Shown one piece after another: positions 48,807-63,341 of a stretch of 64,000 nucleotides of DNA (the first letter of the stretch is position 1; every line of letters starts with the position of its first letter). The position numbers and the translations under genes are program-made. The notes beneath the pieces were generated by a model that searched no databases, was not told the origin of the DNA, and was given only the letters and a program-made list of their open reading frames with translations. This stretch comes from Strongylocentrotus purpuratus (lineage: Eukaryota; Echinodermata; Echinoidea; Camarodonta; Strongylocentrotidae): assembly GCF_000002235.5 (NCBI RefSeq), contig NW_022145544.1, forward strand, positions 1,094,501 to 1,158,500, in the 5' to 3' direction.

Positions 48807-51423
48807 CTAGTGCATGTAGATTGCAGGGATAGATTAGAAAGGAAGATGGATAGAAGGAGAGACGGATAGAAGGAGAGACTTTGGGGCCCTGGCACCCAAG
48901 TTCATTGGAGATAGTCTGGTATTGAAGATGGGAATATGAGGTCAAATATGGAAGTCTGAGAGGAGGAAATCAAATGTACATATGTTTTGACGTTCCATAA
49001 TGGGAAGAAAGAATATATAAGTTAAATGCAGTCTTCATGTTCACTGCATTCAAAGATACAGATGTAATTTTGTTCGAAAAGATGGGAAGAAAAAATGCTT
49101 TTACCATTTTGGTTGAGATACTAGTAATACGTTTTGCAGATAACTGTGTCATCACTTTGTATGATAATTCATTTTGCATTAAGTTACTAGGTTATTTCAT
49201 GCTTTCTGCACAGTGTATACAGTGGAATCCTACATGCGGGCCTGTATAAAGTATTCATGCGGGCCTGTATATATTCATGCATTGCTATACCAAAAGAAAA
49301 TCATAATCAAATGTGTCTTCTTGCTGTATAACCTGATGGTAAAGTAAACACAAAAATTGCCCTGGGCTGCTAGCCATTTCCATGTTCATTTGGAATACCA
49401 CAAACCACTTCAAACACTTGAATTTTGTGTTTATACAGTGTTCTTAAGAATCTGTAACCTTATACATTCCATGCATGACCTCTGACCTTCGAGTGCTACA
49501 CTAAAACAAAGCCCCTCAAGCCATTTTGCCTACATTATTGTAAGTCCATTTACATTGCAACAATTTTTTGTTTCTTTTCAAGAACCCCTCATTTTTGAGG
49601 GTGTGTTTATGGGTAGTTGCGACAAAGTCCAGATAGTGAGAAAAAAAAACTAGACAGATTTTGCTGTCGGTGTAAATGATCCTATTCTTGTTTACTGAAG
49701 ATTTAGACATTTATGGGTGAGAATAACTTGGTCATTGAAAGTGATCACAAATTATCAGTCCTGTAAGATTTTTAATGGGAAACAAAATAATACATATACT
49801 ATGGGAAAGCTAGCACCTATAACTTAAAATTTAGCTTTTGAAAGTCAGGCGAGTAGCACGGGAGTCTAAAGCAGAAAATTTAGACAGGAAACGGTGGCAT
49901 GATATACACTGTATGCATATCAAAAGTGATGAAATATTTTTGATATTTTTTTCATGCGTCGTTGATGATGCTCAGTCCCGTGAATAAACGTTCAACCAGG
50001 GTTGGCATCCAGCTGGTTTTCTCCTCTGATGAAGAAATGAAATGTATTTGACCTGATTACCCAACCGCTCCATAACACAGGTGCTGCTGCTGCTGCAAGA
50101 ATTAATACGCACAAATTAATGCACACTAGAGCTAGAGCAGCTCCCCCCCCCCCCCCAGGTGCATGAAGGTAAAAATGGAAAGCTACTGCTGCATACAGGC
50201 TAGCGTGAAAAAGCCCCTATTATGCGCTGATCTCTCAACAATAGATCTTGTCGTAAAGTTTACGACTGTTTGACAAGAAGTATGCATGTTTAGAACCTAG
50301 GAGGCATGGGGAATTCTGTGTGTGCACGCATATTAAATGATTTGAGGGAAAAAAGCAGATATGGCAAGGATGAGCCATGTTATTCGATGCAACAGAGTGA
50401 AATGGGTTTTGTTAGTGATTAGGAAGACAGAATGGAGAAAGGTTGGATTCATTATGTAAGCTTGATGAACATGTAAAATTCAGTACCACCTCGTTCTAGA
50501 TATCTTCATCTCTGTGTTCATGTACATGGACACGTGCACACATGATGAATATTACATTGTAAAAGGAAAACCCTTAGCAAATTTTCCGTGATTGAATTAG
50601 ATGTTGATGTTGTCATATATTATAATATCCCACCTACCTGTCTGCAAATTCTTACCTTTTATTTTTTAAAGAAATATATGTATTTTTGACAAAACTAAAA
50701 GTCTGAACAAAAAAATGTCATCATTTGAGAACGCAAATAACACAAGAAATAGGATTGTGTTTTGCCACCTAGTGCTGCACCCCTCTGAGATCAGTTTTTT
50801 TCTTTCTTTTCTTTTTGTGACAGCATCACAGAAGATGCCTTTAGGGTGAATCTTTTTCCTGCTCGACTTTGTGTCTCTGTGTACGAAATCTCAAGGATTA
50901 CCCTTAAATGATGATGGATATGTACATTTATTCCTCCTATCGTTTGCCTTTGTGCTGAATTTTTTTCATTTAAGTTTCATTGAAAGAAATTGCAGGATTA
51001 AAAGGGGGAAAAACTGTTATTAATAATTACTCTGTTTTCATTGTTCTGGAATAGAATAACGATATCTAGTTGATAATTATCTGCTTGCTTGCGGTAATTG
51101 CAATCCCATTTATCTTTTGCTTCATTAAGAGAAGTTGTTAGATTTGAGTTTGTTTACAGAGCTCCCTGACAGGGCCAATGTCAAGTCGCTCTTGAAGATA
51201 AGCATTGAACTCACATGATAACCTGTTTCTGGCTCTCAACAAAGAATTCCCTCAAAAGGCACGTACATTTATTTGTGGTATTATTTAATGATGACATTTT
51301 TAACAAATTATTGCCATGGATCAGGAGTGGAGTCATGTACTACATGTAAAACTAAAAGCAATACCTTTTGTAATGTACCGGTAATGTTCTCATCGCTTAT
51401 TTTTTTTTAAAAGTATCATATTG

Positions 51424-51447
51424 TATATATATATATATATATATATA
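51424..51447. repeat. (AT)12 microsatellite
   Basis: Pure AT dinucleotides. Confidence 0.95.
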
Positions 51448-54400
51448 GGGCCTAGACATATCTGCAGTAGGTGAATGTTGAGAATGAGCGTGACTTCATG
51501 CTAGTAGCAACAGAAGCATCATTATCGTGTACAATGTACATGTGTATGTTGTGGCAGTCTGTTAGTACATGGACGTAGCGCTGGGGATAGTAGTTGTGAG
51601 AGAATGGTTCATGTATTTGCTCTGTTCGAGGGGCTTATGACTTTGAGATCAGATTCGAAGAACAAACATTTGCACTGTCAATAAAATTACACTGTTGACA
51701 TGATGTGTAGGAATGACATTTTTTTTGTAAAACCAAGTACATGTAATATTTGAGAAATGATAAACACACACCCGCCCACCCACCTACCTACACACACACA
51801 CACTCACATGCAGAATTTAATGTAGACATACCGGTAGTAGGGTACCTGTAAATGTAGCACAGCTGGACTCTAGTCTCTATTATTACTTACATGCTCATGT
51901 CTTTTACAGTTGGTATGGAGAAATAAAGGGAATAATTTAAATATGTTAATCAGAGACTGTTTAACATTCATCATGATGCAAGCTGAATATATATTATTTA
52001 AACAAAATATGTAGGCATATATATGTTCCTCAGTCCTCATTTTTTGAATAACTTTTCCTTCATTAAGAAGAAAACATGAAAGAGAATTTTGAGATGAGAT
52101 AAAACTTTATAAAGGGCAAAACTATGGTACTACATGAACAGCTACACAATGCATAAAATATGTGAAGAGGGGCTAGTAGAAATAGAAGTAATTCATTTGT
52201 AATTAATTACCAAAACATACATGAATATATTGTAGTTGAAAGCTCCTTGTGTGATACTAAGGAAGTCAGTGGTTGTGATGATTGATAAGACCAAGTGCGG
52301 TAGACAGGTGGATGAGTATCAGATTACAGAAGAATTCAGCAGGTGAGCTCCAGGTGACATAATTGTTATTGTTGCCTGTTGTTTCATGAGTAGTACAGAT
52401 CTATGTCAATGGCCGTTTAACAATCCAGCTCGGATTACTGTCAAAAAGAAAAGGTCTTAATGAGAGAGTGAGGAAGGTTAGGGAGGGGTCGGAGATGATT
52501 AGGAGAGAGTTGATCGGAATAAAGGAGGGATTAGATAGGATAGATGGAAAGGAATATGAGCGCAAAATGGCAGAGAGAGGAAAGTGGAGGAAGATGTAAA
52601 CCAAGGGACTTTTAAGATTGGAATCCTAGCAAGTCCGCCTAGTCCGATCTGAGAGCAGCATCATCTAATGCAAACAACAAACTTTAACCTCTGACCTTCT
52701 CCTTGGTCCGTCTCCTGCAGCCAGCCAAATTCAAGGCTGTGCGCAAACGAGGAGAAAATATCGTTTGTAAAAGTGCCTTGTTAAAATACCACATGTGCCG
52801 CCCGTAAACTGGTGTATGCCAATGAAACTCAGAACCATCATCGATCTCCTATAATTAGAATTATGTTATTTTGTCATATTTTTGGTATAGACCTGCATTT
52901 GTGTGGACCATATACTGGTATGCATTTTCACTGCAAAAAGTATATTAAGAATGAAATGATCATGTCATCACCTAAAATAAATGAAAGGATATTTCCAGAT
53001 GTTCTGGCCTCCCTACTCCGATCCCCTTTTGAAATAGAGGAAGCCCCAGTGGCAGCATGTGTAGAATTGTACAGTTCATTGATTAATACGACACGATGTC
53101 GAAGAGGCAACAGTGAGCATAATTTCATTTTTGCTTAGCCAGCCAGCCAGCCAAGGAGTCCCCCATCATACAAACTACAAGTATTTTCATTTCATCCGGG
53201 CGTCACACTGCCCTCGGGCCTTCTCTTTCTGGTTACTAGCGGGATTTGCTAGGATCTTTGGGTCGTGGGGTCGCGGGTTCAGCTGCTGCTCGTGCGATAA
53301 CCGTGGAAAAGAAAATATGGTAGGCAAAGAAGAAGAAAAAAACAGATTCAATATTGTATCAAAGAAAAGGGTGGTTGCAGAATCTGTGTACCACCGACTT
53401 CCAAGATCAACTTGGTAATTAAAAGCTTCAAGTTCAAAACATAAAAACATCCAGATAGAAAAAAAATAACCGTTATGAAGTGCTTTACAACTTAGGTTCA
53501 CTATATACCTACACTTTGTAAGATGGAGGAAATTATTTTGCTATGAAACTTGATATCGCACGGTAAGGCCGAGGTAATTTTGTCGGATTATGGGCGCTGA
53601 CAGGTTGTCCCATGTATCAAAAAATGAAGAAAAAAGTTCAGCCACAATAGAAAATCTTGAATGGATGCTGTGAAGCCTGCATTTATGTATATTGTAGGCT
53701 TTCTAGCTTGCAAGGTAAAAAAACTACCATGTTTTAAAATATGTAGAGAAGCCTCATAAGATTAGTATTGATAAATATGTTACAAAAAATTGTCTTTAAA
53801 GACCACAAGCAGAAAGGAAATGATGGGTAAGAACAAGATGAATGAAAACAAATGTGTAAAGTAATGTTGAATCATTTGAATGTAGGAGTTTTTAAAATGT
53901 ATTGTTGTTATTGGCTGTGCTGTGTTCTAAAATAATACAATATATGGAAATACTATGCTTGAGATGTAATTCAATGCATTCGGTTGGACTTCAATTGTTT
54001 GTGTGCTCTCTGTGTAGTAGTGAACTGGCCATGTCCTTGACACAATTCACACATCTATATTTTTTCTTTGTATTGGTTTCCCATCCCTACTGTTTTAAGT
54101 GCAATATATTAGGCGAAAATCGAAAATATACTATACATAACCCACTGCACTGTGGATTTAATTTGTCCAGGAATTTGATAAGAAGTATTGTTTTGGAATT
54201 GCTGGAGTTTTCAATGACTACATGTATGTGCATTTATATGCCTATGATGCACAGTGCACCACAGTGATCAAGTCCCATGCATAGTCCTTCATGTACAGTA
54301 TGAAGATTGCATTTTTTTTACCACAGAATGCACCCGTGAACATGTTCATTGCAGCAGCATTGTAAACTGCATGAATACTGCCTCACATTGCTTTTCGCAT

Positions 54401-57400
54401 GTATGCACATGATAACGGAACTCGGAGCCCGTGTTGAAAGGATACCCCACGCTGTTCACAAGCTTTATGTTTCTTCACATGGGCCTGGGATGGATGGGAA
54501 GCTAGGAGCTCTAGGCATAGATAAACATGCATAGCAATGGAATATAGCCTTTCACTCCTCGCCTTACCTCTCAGTCAGAACAACGCACCAATGTACACAA
54601 AGCCTAGATTCCTCCACCAAACTCCAGTCATGCGAGCAGAGGCAAGAGCTCAAAACCAGCCAAAGATGGCAGAAAAGGAGCTTGTAGTATGCTACATCTA
54701 CACATAAATCATTGGGGGACTGGGTGTAACAAATGAAATGATATGATCATATAATGTTAAATAAATGTGTCTCCGACATGGTCAACGACTCTGTTTTGTT
54801 AATTTTCTGCATGGCGTTAGAGTCTATAGAGGGCTTGCAAACTGTACGTACAGACCGTAGTCATACTTGCTGTGTACACAGGAAGGCCACCCGCAAATTG
54901 GGCTCTCTTCAATTGAACTTATTCTACGGAGAATAGAAATCAATGGATCTAGCTAGGGTTAATCCACATGCAATTGACTATATTGATTTGCTTCAGAATC
55001 GTCCTCTGTTGCTTTGTGCTATAGCAATTAGAACCTCACCGGATGGAATAATAGTAATACTGCAATGAACATGATGAACTTTACAATTACGCCAACTTGC
55101 TGTTTGTGTGATTTTGAGAAAAAAAAGTATTGTCATGTGATTATTCTCTGACTAGGCTGAAAATGGCGATAAAGCAAATAACTTATGCTCGTGATTACCA
55201 ATTACATTGGTAATGTTTAAAGAAATACATCTTTTGATAACCATAGGTATGCGATGTGAAAGAAAATTCTCAGTAAGTATCGTGCCATTATGATGTGTGC
55301 ATCCATGTGGTTTTGATAAAGTCTCATTTATCACGACCTGGCACCATCAGGCTTACGCTGATTAGCTTTTTTCCCCCTTTCTTAGTTTTCTAATAATCAC
55401 CATCAGTCATTCTTATTTCTACCCTCTCTCTCTCTCTGTCACTCTCTCTCTGTCTTTCTCTCTCTTTCTGTCGCCTATCATTGTTTGTGAGCTTTTCCTG
55501 TACCAGTCAATGGCTAGCCCCCTTCAATCCCCTCCACCCATTGTTCGCCTGCCTCCTTTGGGCACCAAGTTGTCCACAGGTTGGTCATGCATGCATGCAG
55601 AGAAGACTCCACAGTTCTGGTCCCCCTAAATGGCCCTGTCTCCCTTGTGTTGTGTTACGCCTTCCTTTTTTGGGGGGTATAGATTCAAGCCCCATTGTGT
55701 CAGCCAGCGTCTTCCTGTCCCCCCCATTCATCAGGTTTTGGCTCTTTCTTCTCGAGGAGCACCAGTGACGACCCTGCTTTGGAACTCTTCTGTTGGTCGA
55801 CACTAATTGCTTCATGTACAGCCACAAGTTAGCGATATAGGCAGGAGTGTTGTTATTAAAGGAAAGTGAAATGGATATAAAAGAGACTGCATGTTCTTTT
55901 AGACTCATTATCATACATGAACATATAGCTTCTGTAACTTTCATGCTTGCCATTCAACCACGCCTTGATTTAAAAATTGAAATAAATAAATGATGATAAT
56001 AATAACAAAGGATTTGGCAGGTTAAAAGACAATCTATGCTTAGAATAGAACGGTTATCAGCGATTACAGTTCAAAATGTTCGGTATCTTATTTGGTCTTG
56101 TCCACCTTGCCCCCTAAAGGGATTATCCAGCTTTTTTGTGCTTATGGCTTATCGTTTCCAAGTGAATAAATAGTTGGACGTCACTGAGACTTACTAAGCG
56201 AGACAACCCAGATATTTCCATTTTCTCAACACAATGAGCACAATCAGCTACGGTAAACAGCATGGCATAGCTAAAGAGATAGTTAGCTGTGTACATCAAT
56301 AGATGGAACACGCTGAGGGGGGGGGGGGGGGACAAACCTTCGCCTATGTTGATTAGCGTGAGGCTGTAGAGGGGCGGATGTGTTTTCCTTGGCAAGAATA
56401 GCACAAAAAAAGGATTCTGAGAACCAAGTTGATAACATATACATGTCCATGTAGGCCTATAAGGGTTTATGTATTGTACTTGTAGTGTTACAAATCAAGT
56501 TGATCTGGAACAAGATATTTTATGCAGAGAATATAGGATAGATGCATGGAATAACAAAATTTAATGAAAAACTGGTGAAATAAATATGCTAACTCTTCTT
56601 GCTGGTTAAGGAAAGAGCTAGGACAGAATATTGTTGTTTTTGAGAAAGAAAAAGATAATTGTCAATGAGTTGAATATGCTGATGACAAGATTCTTTTGCT
56701 ATTTGTATTGATAAAATATATGCATGTTTGCATAAGTGTATTTTCATGATGTAGATGTTGTAGGCCCACATGTACATTGTACATGTAGTTCACAATCAAA
56801 GGCAAGATTTGTCAAATGATATATGGCCAGTATTGGCCACATAACGAAGGAAAATTCAGAGAGAGAGGTCGAAAGGATTGAAGTGGCAGCCATGTTAGCT
56901 GTCTGTCGTATGAGGGAGCCTGCAGCTAAAGAATAAGTGTAGAGAACCTTGCCTGGCCCTGCCGAATAGCCTTACTGGTGCCAACGCTTAGCAGAAGGAC
57001 GCCAGTTTTAATGACTATCCAGAGACGCTTAGGACCTCTTTCTGTCTATCTCTGATTTTTAACCTTTGATTCTATGTTTCCTTTTTCCTTTCTCCAGTAT
57101 ACATGTGTCTCCTCTATTCCCTCTCTCTCTCTCTCTCTTTCTTTATCGTACAACACAGTGAAGTACATCTGTAAATTGATTTTTATCTGTAGACATGTGG
57201 CCATTGGGTTTCTACTTTCTTGCCATGTATTGATCATGAAACTCCTATTTGTTTACACATTACATGTACATTTTGCAATATGCTAACTTACTAATATAAT
57301 TTACATGCCTTTTAAACTAAAATGAATACAGCATTACTTAAAAATATGAAAAGCATTTATAAATGCAATTGCAGCTCATGTTTCAATCTGGGAATAGTTT

Positions 57401-59499
57401 CAAAGATATTAGAAAGTACAGCCCCTTGTATTCTACCTTCATTGCAACTCAGTGGGAGTAATACAAACCAAAACAAGGGTATTTTAGGGAAACCGTTTGT
57501 AGAGACTCAGTGGGGTTGCTGGAGTAATTGGAGGAGAGATGATTGGCCTTGTGACCTTAAATGTCATGCTGGTAATATACCCACAACTTCAAACTCGACC
57601 GATACTGATTGTTTAAATACATATGTTATGGTTCTTGTAATGAATGAGTTTGGTTATGTGTGCACTTGTGCAGTCGTTTTCACTTTGTGTTGAACATTCC
57701 TACAAAGATGCCCTTTTTATCACTTTTGTATATTAAAAACTAAATTAATTTTACTTTGCATTCACAATTTCAAATGCATTTCTTATTTATGATAAATTTT
57801 GACATTGTGTATACAATTAAACATACATGTAGTCCCACATGATTATCTGTATGTCTTCTGCACATTGAGTCCCCTGTCCATTCCACCACACCTTCCTTTC
57901 CGAGGCAAATGGCTGGCCACAACAGGCCTATCCATCTCTGCTGCAGTGGCATGCTGTGCCATGTTATTGACACTTGCATTTCCACCTGTTGCCGTTGAGA
58001 TAGGTTCCCCGAACATTGAATGAAACACCTGATGGCTGGCGAAGTCAGCGACCGACCTTCTTCGCACCCCTGTTGCCTTTGCCTCCACTCTTGCTTCTCT
58101 TTGCGCCTAGAAAGTTCAATTTACGCCACATTCCTGCTGATTAGGGCTGGTGTCATTGACATTTGAAGGGATGTGTCTCGGTGATGCTCCACTCTGGTGT
58201 TTGTCACCTTTTTGTTTCATGCCCACATAGAAAGCTACACCCTGTATAAAATAGAGCAAGATTTGTCATGTACCGGTAGGTACACAACAAACATATACCC
58301 AGTACTGTACTAGGCCTACGCCTATGTAGCCTACCTAAACTGTATTAACATATGAATCGACTTTGCCGCAATACTACCGGTTAGCAATTTTCTAGAAATA
58401 TTAAAACATCTATTTATCCTCTATTTTCCTCACATGTACATTTACGTAGTAGGCCTGTATATATACAGCATACATGTACATGTTATATTCCTGATTGAAA
58501 TTGATTCTATTTATTTTCTCCTGATAACTTTAAGCTGACAATCAGTACCTGTACATACATTTATGTTAGCATTGATTACTAAATTCCCTTCCATATTTTT
58601 GGTTCGTAACGTAATACCATGTACATGATACAGAAAAATGATACCCATTACACAATAGATTCCATGTCATAACGTGATACCTTGAAAAAAGTAAGCTGAT
58701 ATAATGAATGACAGATTATATTGACCAAAATGTGTTTTATTACTTAACCTATAATTAAATTGTCACAGAATATTGTTACATGAAAAAAATTAAGATTGCA
58801 CTTGTGCAGGTACCATTGACTGTCACTGGCCTTCATCAAATATTTCAGCGAATAAATATATAATAGAATAAATGCTTGAAAATACATTAGCTTACATAAC
58901 TTAGCTGCACCTTGGGTTGTGGTAATATTATTACCGGTACCTCACAACTCATCCCAAGGTAATGGATACGGTATAATATGCATGCACTACGACTACTACT
59001 ATCCCTGCAGGAACAGTGCTATTTTATTGCTGGATGGACTTGAGGCATAATGGAAGTTGCATGAGACAGTATTCGGATTGAACTCGGGTTTTGTCATGTA
59101 TGTCATCAAATATGCATTATAAGTGTGCTACTGCTTGAGCGTCATGCTCACAGTCATGACGCCCCACGTTATTACAGCCAATTCGCCTGCTTCATCGGAG
59201 TGGAGCAAAAAAAAGAAGTATAAAACAACACATCCATTGATTGAACCAACGTAGATGTGGCTAAAGAACATGTGTGCATATTAATGTTCAAGCTACTTGT
59301 ATAATAATATCATATTTCCTTAATGAAATAACACAGGTGGTCATACAATTCGAGAGGGAATGTTTCCTTCTTCAAATCACTCCAAGACTAGGTCAAGAGT
59401 GCCAGTAGAAACATTGTTTTGATGGCTGCGCAAGTGAAAACCAAGCTGGTTGGTTCAATGCAAATGTGCAGTACAGTGTACATCCCTAGTGCTTTACAA

Positions 59500-59530
59500 C
59501 CCCCCCCCCCCTCCCTCCCTCCCTCCCTCC
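59500..59530. repeat. C12 run followed by (CTCC)n
   Basis: C homopolymer 59500-59511, then five CTCC units. Confidence 0.95.
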
Positions 59531-59956
59531 CATGCATTTTCTACAAAATATATACTTGAATTATGTGCAGCAAAGAAATTCACCAGGGGCTGTACCCCAA
59601 ATTTACTGTTCCATCAAAAAGGCTACAAATCATATCAAGAGTCTCTGTAGCACATCTCCCTCGATAGGGACTGTTACTTACAGCAGCAAGGCCTTGACTG
59701 ACCTTCTTTCCAAGTCAATGCCCTGGAGACGAAGTAGAGGCCAGAGGTTCCCATTCCAAGATGTCTGCTTGGTTTGGTTTGGTTTCCCTTCTCTAGAGTC
59801 GGGAGGATGCTATAGGACACTGCCACTAGGATTCCAAAGATGCAGAATGGTACCAGGATACCTTGCTCTGTACCCCTTTTGATTTAGTGCATTCCTAGTC
59901 GAGGTTGTGTGAAGATCATATTATCTTAAAACAAAATGTGTTTTATCTTGGTTTGT

Positions 59957-60091
59957 TTTGATTTAAAGATGAAAAAGATAATGTTTAGAACTTAATCAAC
60001 ATCACCATCAACATTTGAGTTACATTTGATTTAAAGATGAAAAAGATAATGTTTAGAACTTAATCAACATCACCATCAACATTTGAGTTAC
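59957..60091. repeat. Perfect tandem duplication, 68-bp period
   Basis: The segment starting GATTTAAAGATGAAAAAGAT and ending CAACATTTGAGTTAC occurs twice with no difference that I can see, at 59960 and 60028. Identity over about 67 bp implies a recent event, or an assembly artefact. Confidence 0.9.
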
Positions 60092-62456
60092 TTGACATTA
60101 ATAGGGTTAGTGTACTATAGCGTTTTTCCAACAAAATTGCAATTTTGGGGTTTTACAGAAGACACTGTTGACTTGCACTTATCGTTTCAGACATTATGGT
60201 TGTCCTAGAAGACAGGATATCAGGGGTATTTGTGGACAAGAGTTTTAGTTGCCCCCATTGAGGTCTATGGTGATGATATTCAGAAAGGATAGTCTAATAA
60301 TAAGGGGTGCATCCTGGTTAGTCTGCATTCTTAATTTGGAGTGCTGGAGGGATAATTTGTCATTGGGTAACAAGGAAATGGGGGGCAATAACCTCAAGAA
60401 AATGTTTGGCTGCACCACTGGTGTGCCTCATTAAATCATTTAGTGCCAATTACCCATACCATCAAGGGTAAATGGTAGAACCTCAAACTGCAGTATTAGG
60501 ATAGTCTTCTTTCATCTCGTCTCGTGCAGGCTTTGTAACCCCTCGCTCTTTTCTCAATTTCTGCCCCATCTCTTCCCATCCATCGCTCATTTTGTCTGCC
60601 TCTACCCCTCTTTATGACCCGGGATGAATGGACCTCGCTTGCCTTTTTGAATTTATGCCCTTTTGAAATGCTTGTGAGCACAATGGGAGAGAGGGAGACT
60701 TGCCAGGGTTGAAAAGAGGGTCATTAATGGGCCAGGGGTTTTGAGCCACCTATTATGTCCTAATGACCAACTAACAAAAGATGGTTCCTGTGTGTTTACA
60801 GAACATTGGCATTATATATAAGGGGGCCCTACAATCCAACGTTGGTTTTCCTTTCCATCTCTCTTTCCTTCATCTCCTCTCCCCCAGTCCTATCTGCTTC
60901 CATATGCATTTCAGAATCCACATCAACTTATAAACCCTCCATCAATATTTTGTTTGAAAAAGTAACTCCTTCAAACAAATATGCATGCAGGAGTAAGTAG
61001 TACACTGCCAAAAAGCCACGGCACGGTGTATGTGTGTAATACATGTACACACGCACACATCGCTGCAGAAATGCATTCTGTGTGTGTTTTTTTCTTCTCC
61101 TTTTTACCCTGTGCATACATGGGCATTGGCATGGTTCTTTGAACAAGCATAAAGAATTCACCTCTATTGCCATCATACATCGAATGAATCCTTGCCGCTT
61201 TTCTCTCCTTTCTGCTCCGCTGTTTTTGTGACTGTTTCCTTCTCTGGTGCATGTCAGTTGCCTATTGGGGGGAGGATATGTATATAAAAGGCAGCAGTTG
61301 GATTGGAGCCCAACCAGCCTTGGCCGGCAGACTCGCTGGCTCCAGCTCACGATCTCTGGTGGTAGTGGGTCAAACCAACCCAGAGGAGAGAGCTAGTAGT
61401 GCATACGGGCTCGACTTTATTACAGGCATGGGAGAATAGAGAAGAGTGGGAGAGAGAGAGAGAGAGAATGAGGGTGGGGAGGAAAGGAGGATTGATGAAT
61501 AGAAGGATAGGGAAGCATTTAAATTGTCTAAGCTGCTTCATTTGAGAGAATGCATTTATATTTGGAAGGTTGGTGTTTGTTCATAATGCACATGAAGATA
61601 CATATTTGTATCTTATAGTTTTTTGTGGGGGAGGGGAGGATGTATTGTTTTTCAAGCCTGTGGCTATGGATAGGCCTATCTACGCCTCATTTAAATTTAG
61701 TTGATCAATAGCATTTTGATTGGTTTGGCTAAAGGAGCTTGATACGCTAGATGATGTAAAATAATGTCTCAAGTTTGAAATTCTCAGTAGAACTAAGTTC
61801 TCATTCTTCATGCAACTCATGGAATGTGGAATCTGCATAGGAGCCCTTTTAGGAGGCCTGTACATTTTGTGTTAAAATATCATTAGTGTGTATTTGTAGT
61901 ACTATTGAGGAGAGCAGACTATGTTATTTTGTACGGCATAACAACTTTGATGAAAGATTGCTGGCTTCATTTTGAACATCTCCAATATCAGTGTATCCCC
62001 TACATGGTGCCCCATACAAAAGATCTCCATGATCATACTGCCTTGCTGCAGCCATCCCCGAAATTACCATTTTCAAATCTAGTCATGAGACTCAACCTAT
62101 ACCGGTATGTACATAGATATATATACTTCTACCTGTGAAATAAAAATCGTAAATACATGTACACCCTCTTCTGCGCAGGGCAATACTATGAGGAATATGT
62201 ATATTTCATGGAGGCCTGCATTTAAATAAGAACAGTCATACATGTACATGTATGTATGTATGTTCCAAGCATTTTCATGGAAGAATGTGGGATAATCTCA
62301 GTAAATGAATCACTTTTGAGTTTTGACTGTATTTGACAAATCATCTGATAGGGATCCCTAGTGATGATAATCATAATCATAGGGATGATATACATTTCAC
62401 AGTAATCTACTGTCTTCACGTATTGCAGAAAAGGAACAATGGCCATTTTTTTCATT

Positions 62457-62547
62457 CATTCATTCATTATTGACTATTCTTCTTGTCCTTCCTGACTATT
62501 ACATTTGTTAATGCAAGAGATTGTAAACACACATTTTGCTTCTTGCT

Positions 62548-62580
<33 letters not shown>

Positions 62581-62735
62581 TTCTCCCTCTCACTTTCTCC
62601 CTCTCACTCTCTCGTCCTTTCATTCATTCATCATTGACTCTTCTTCTTGTCCTTCCTGACTATTACATTTGTAATGCAAGAGATTGTGTACACACATTTT
62701 GCTTCTTCTTTCTCTCTTCTCTCACTCTCTCGTTC
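62457..62735. repeat. Tandem duplication, 164-bp period, with CT tracts
   Basis: TCTTGTCCTTCCTGACTATT, ACATTTGT(T)AATGCAAGAGATT, ACACACATTTTGCTTCTT and CT runs recur at 62481 and 62645 with a few substitutions. Confidence 0.8.
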
Positions 62736-63341
62736 TATCGTCTACCATTCATGTATATGTATCTCGCTTTGATCAGTAGGCAGCTGCCTATTATTAATCA
62801 TGTGGGGTTTGACCCAGACTGATGGTCGTCAGCGGGCCTGGGTCGGGCGGTATGACAACCAGCGCTTCTGATGTCACTAATTATGTCCCACCATCGCTAG
62901 TCTACGTCTCCATACTTCCTCTAGCCATCGCCGCCGGTTCATGACTATTTGTTTTAAAGATGATAGCAAACAAAAGATACCCTATGTTTCTGTTTTGGTA
63001 TTGTAAATTTGTTTTAAGATGATGAATTTCTGGGATTTGTGTGCTGATACAGTTCGCTACTCGTTGATCGGAGACAGCCTTCATTTGATGAAAGATTCAT
63101 TCATGGCGTGACCTTTTTTCTATTATTCTATCCTGTGGCTGAATCTTCACCTGACATGAACCTCCACATTTTGCAAATATTTGTTTTTATTCATGGCTCT
63201 GTTTTAATGTCTCCGGCCTACACATGTATTGTCACAAATGAAGTAATTACCTTTCATGAGGTTTACTCGTTCATAGTTGATTTAAAAATTAATCTTTGGA
63301 GCAATGGTGCATAGTTATTTATGCCTTCATACCCCATGCAG

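Larger units (their letters stand above)
44700..54000 (+). other. smad6 intron 3, middle part
   Basis: No gene recognised. The stretch carries several CT/GA low-complexity tracts, C13 and C14 homopolymers, an (AT)12 tract and many TACATGTA and TACCGGTA palindromes. A small tandem copy of CATGCGGGCCTGTATA occurs at 49233 and 49256 (23-bp period). Long reading frames here run through CT or GA repeats and are artefacts. Confidence 0.55.
54000..63341 (+). other. smad6 intron 3, last part in the window
   Basis: No supported exon. Contents are CT tracts (about 55421-55470, 57119-57138, 62550-62610), G15 (56317-56331), C12 followed by CTCC repeats (59500-59530), a perfect 68-bp tandem duplication (59957-60091), a 164-bp-period duplication (62457-62735), and a GC-richer repeat-poor island at 57.88-58.11 kb with CACCTG and TGTTGCC boxes. 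Confidence 0.5.

Noticed and set aside
53262-53300. GGGTCGTGGGGTCGCGGGTTC looks like the B-box of a tRNA-derived SINE.
   Set aside because: No A-box at the right distance and no second copy in the window, so a SINE cannot be supported.
61245-61270. The frame reading WCMSVAYWGEDMYIK resembles the start of the Smad6 MH2 domain (HWCSVAYWEHRTRVGRLY).
   Set aside because: There is an extra residue between WC and SVAYW, no RVGRLY or any later MH2 motif follows, and no plausible splice acceptor precedes it in phase. Treated as a chance match.
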